Shown: in pieces, positions 63,481 through 64,000 of the stretch | Numbering within the stretch: position 1 is the stretch's first letter | How the letters are laid out: each line of letters starts with the position of its first letter | Source: UBA10649 sp963749905 | GTDB taxonomy: Bacteria; Actinomycetota; Actinomycetes; S36-B12 | NCBI GenBank assembly: GCA_963749905.1 | Contig: CAVVOF010000003.1 | Span: 620,001-684,000, forward strand | Reading direction: 5' to 3' | Length of the DNA: 64,000 nucleotides | Notes under the pieces: generated by a model | What the model saw: only the letters and a program-made list of their open reading frames with translations | What the model was told of the DNA's origin: nothing | The model's database searches: none | Translations under genes and position numbers: made by a program

Positions 63481-63549
63481 CCGCGTCGAGACCTGCTGGC
63501 AACCACACCAACCGGCGAACTAGTTGTCGGTTTCAGCAGGTCTCGGCGG
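63481..63549. repeat. GAGACCTGCTGG palindrome, copy 5
   Basis: CGAGACCTGCTGGCAACC near the left end and AGCAGGTCTCGGCGG at the right end (about 63535-63549) form the arms, with two extra bases in the left arm. The outer core GAGACCTGCT/AGCAGGTCTC pairs perfectly. It lies between the divergent UbiA-type and LLM oxidoreductase genes. Confidence 0.75.
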
Positions 63550-63570
63550 GAGTGGGTGGGAGGGTGAGGC

Positions 63571-64000
63571 ATGACCGTGGACGTGGGTGTCGTCATCCGA
63601 CCGCAGGTACCGCCGGAGATCATGCGGGGCCTGTTTCAGCACGCGGAGTCCGTCGGGCTCGAGCAGGTGTGGCTGTGGGAGGACTGCTTCCTCGAGGGCG
63701 GCGTGTCGTCCGCGGCCACCGCGCTGGCCGACACCGAGCGGCTCGCCGTCGGGATCGGGCTGCTGCCGGTCCCCCTGCGCAACGTCGCCGCGACCGCCAT
63801 GGAGATCGCGACCCTGGACCGCCTGCACGGTCAACGGCTGCGGGTTGCGGTCGGGCACGGCGTGCAGGAGTGGATGGGCCAGGTCGGCGCCCGCGCCGAA
63901 TCGCCCCTGACGCTCATGCGCGAGTACCTCAGCGCCCTGCGCCGCCTGCTCGCGGGCGAAACCGTCAGCACCGACGGGACGTACGTCCGGCTCGACCACG
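63571..64000 (+). CDS. LLM-class oxidoreductase (F420- or FMN-dependent), 5' part
   Basis: The first 143 residues of a luciferase-like monooxygenase-family enzyme are present. VGVVIRPQVPPEIMRGLFQHAESVGLEQVWLWEDCFLEGG is the N-terminal barrel strand pattern, and TLDRLHGQRLRVAVGHGVQEWMGQVG is the family signature region. Actinobacterial members often use F420, but the cofactor cannot be decided from this part. The gene runs off the window edge. ATG 63571 is 22 nt from palindrome copy 5. Confidence 0.88.
   Translation, partial: MTVDVGVVIRPQVPPEIMRGLFQHAESVGLEQVWLWEDCFLEGGVSSAATALADTERLAVGIGLLPVPLRNVAATAMEIATLDRLHGQRLRVAVGHGVQEWMGQVGARAESPLTLMREYLSALRRLLAGETVSTDGTYVRLDH

Noticed and set aside
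52154..63549. GAGACCTGCTGG palindromes considered as ordinary intrinsic terminators
   Set aside because: Two copies lie between divergent gene starts and most lack a T-run, so a pure terminator role does not fit.

Overview
The window is a piece of a high-GC actinobacterial chromosome. The evidence is the overall base composition, the tRNA-Glu/Asp/Phe cluster, an LLM-type (F420-class) oxidoreductase, an MpaB-type oxygenase, many GTG starts with GGAGG-type ribosome sites, and several lipobox lipoproteins. The genus cannot be fixed from sequence alone. Genes are dense and switch strand often.

Region 1 (1-21.3 kb) is mostly housekeeping and accessory metabolism: a PAS-GGDEF diguanylate cyclase broken by one frameshift, tRNA-Lys with a decayed tRNA-like sequence nearby, a cNMP-binding protein, two SDR enzymes, a SET-domain protein, a secreted matrixin-like protease, a ClC antiporter, a peroxiredoxin, a pentose block (rpiB-xylB, divergent from a frameshifted ribokinase), a secreted heparinase II/III-like lyase, an HtrA protease and a Sua5 protein. 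Several 3' ends carry unusually long, almost perfect hairpins.

Region 2 (21.3-30.9 kb) starts with tRNA-Glu, tRNA-Asp and tRNA-Phe. Two degraded copies of the tRNA-Phe 3' half follow at 24.71 and 30.80 kb. They suggest an island built in two steps. It holds an AAA/DUF4143 ATPase, a damaged RelE-type toxin with its intact Phd-type antitoxin, an aminotransferase V enzyme and three polytopic membrane proteins (FUSC, AI-2E/PerM, DUF389).

Region 3 (31-39.1 kb) holds regulator-target pairs (MarR with a small ABM-like protein, TetR with an NAD-dependent epimerase, a GAF-LuxR regulator) and two convergent nucleotidyltransferase-based toxin-antitoxin modules, each behind a perfect palindrome. Region 4 (39.1-43.7 kb) is a translationally coupled ABC exporter of two ATPases and an FtsX/MacB-like permease.

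Region 5 (43.8-51.4 kb) is unusual: five consecutive genes (an AfsR/SARP-like ATPase regulator, an MDR dehydrogenase, a DUF4386 protein, an alpha/beta hydrolase and a beta-lactamase-family fragment) all carry frameshifts. This is either a decaying segment or a poorly resolved part of the assembly.

Region 6 (51.5-64 kb) contains a fasciclin lipoprotein, a glutaminase fused to STAS and cNMP-binding domains, an aldolase II family protein, dodecin, a DEAD-box helicase, a large secreted GH64-like protein, an operon resembling srsABC (type III PKS, ICMT-like methyltransferase, FAD hydroxylase) beside a UbiA-type prenyltransferase, and the start of an LLM oxidoreductase. Five related 60-70 nt imperfect palindromes sharing the core GAGACCTGCTGG lie between these genes. 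Two of them, 68/69 identical, flank the GH64-like gene. This palindrome family is the most notable uncatalogued signal here.
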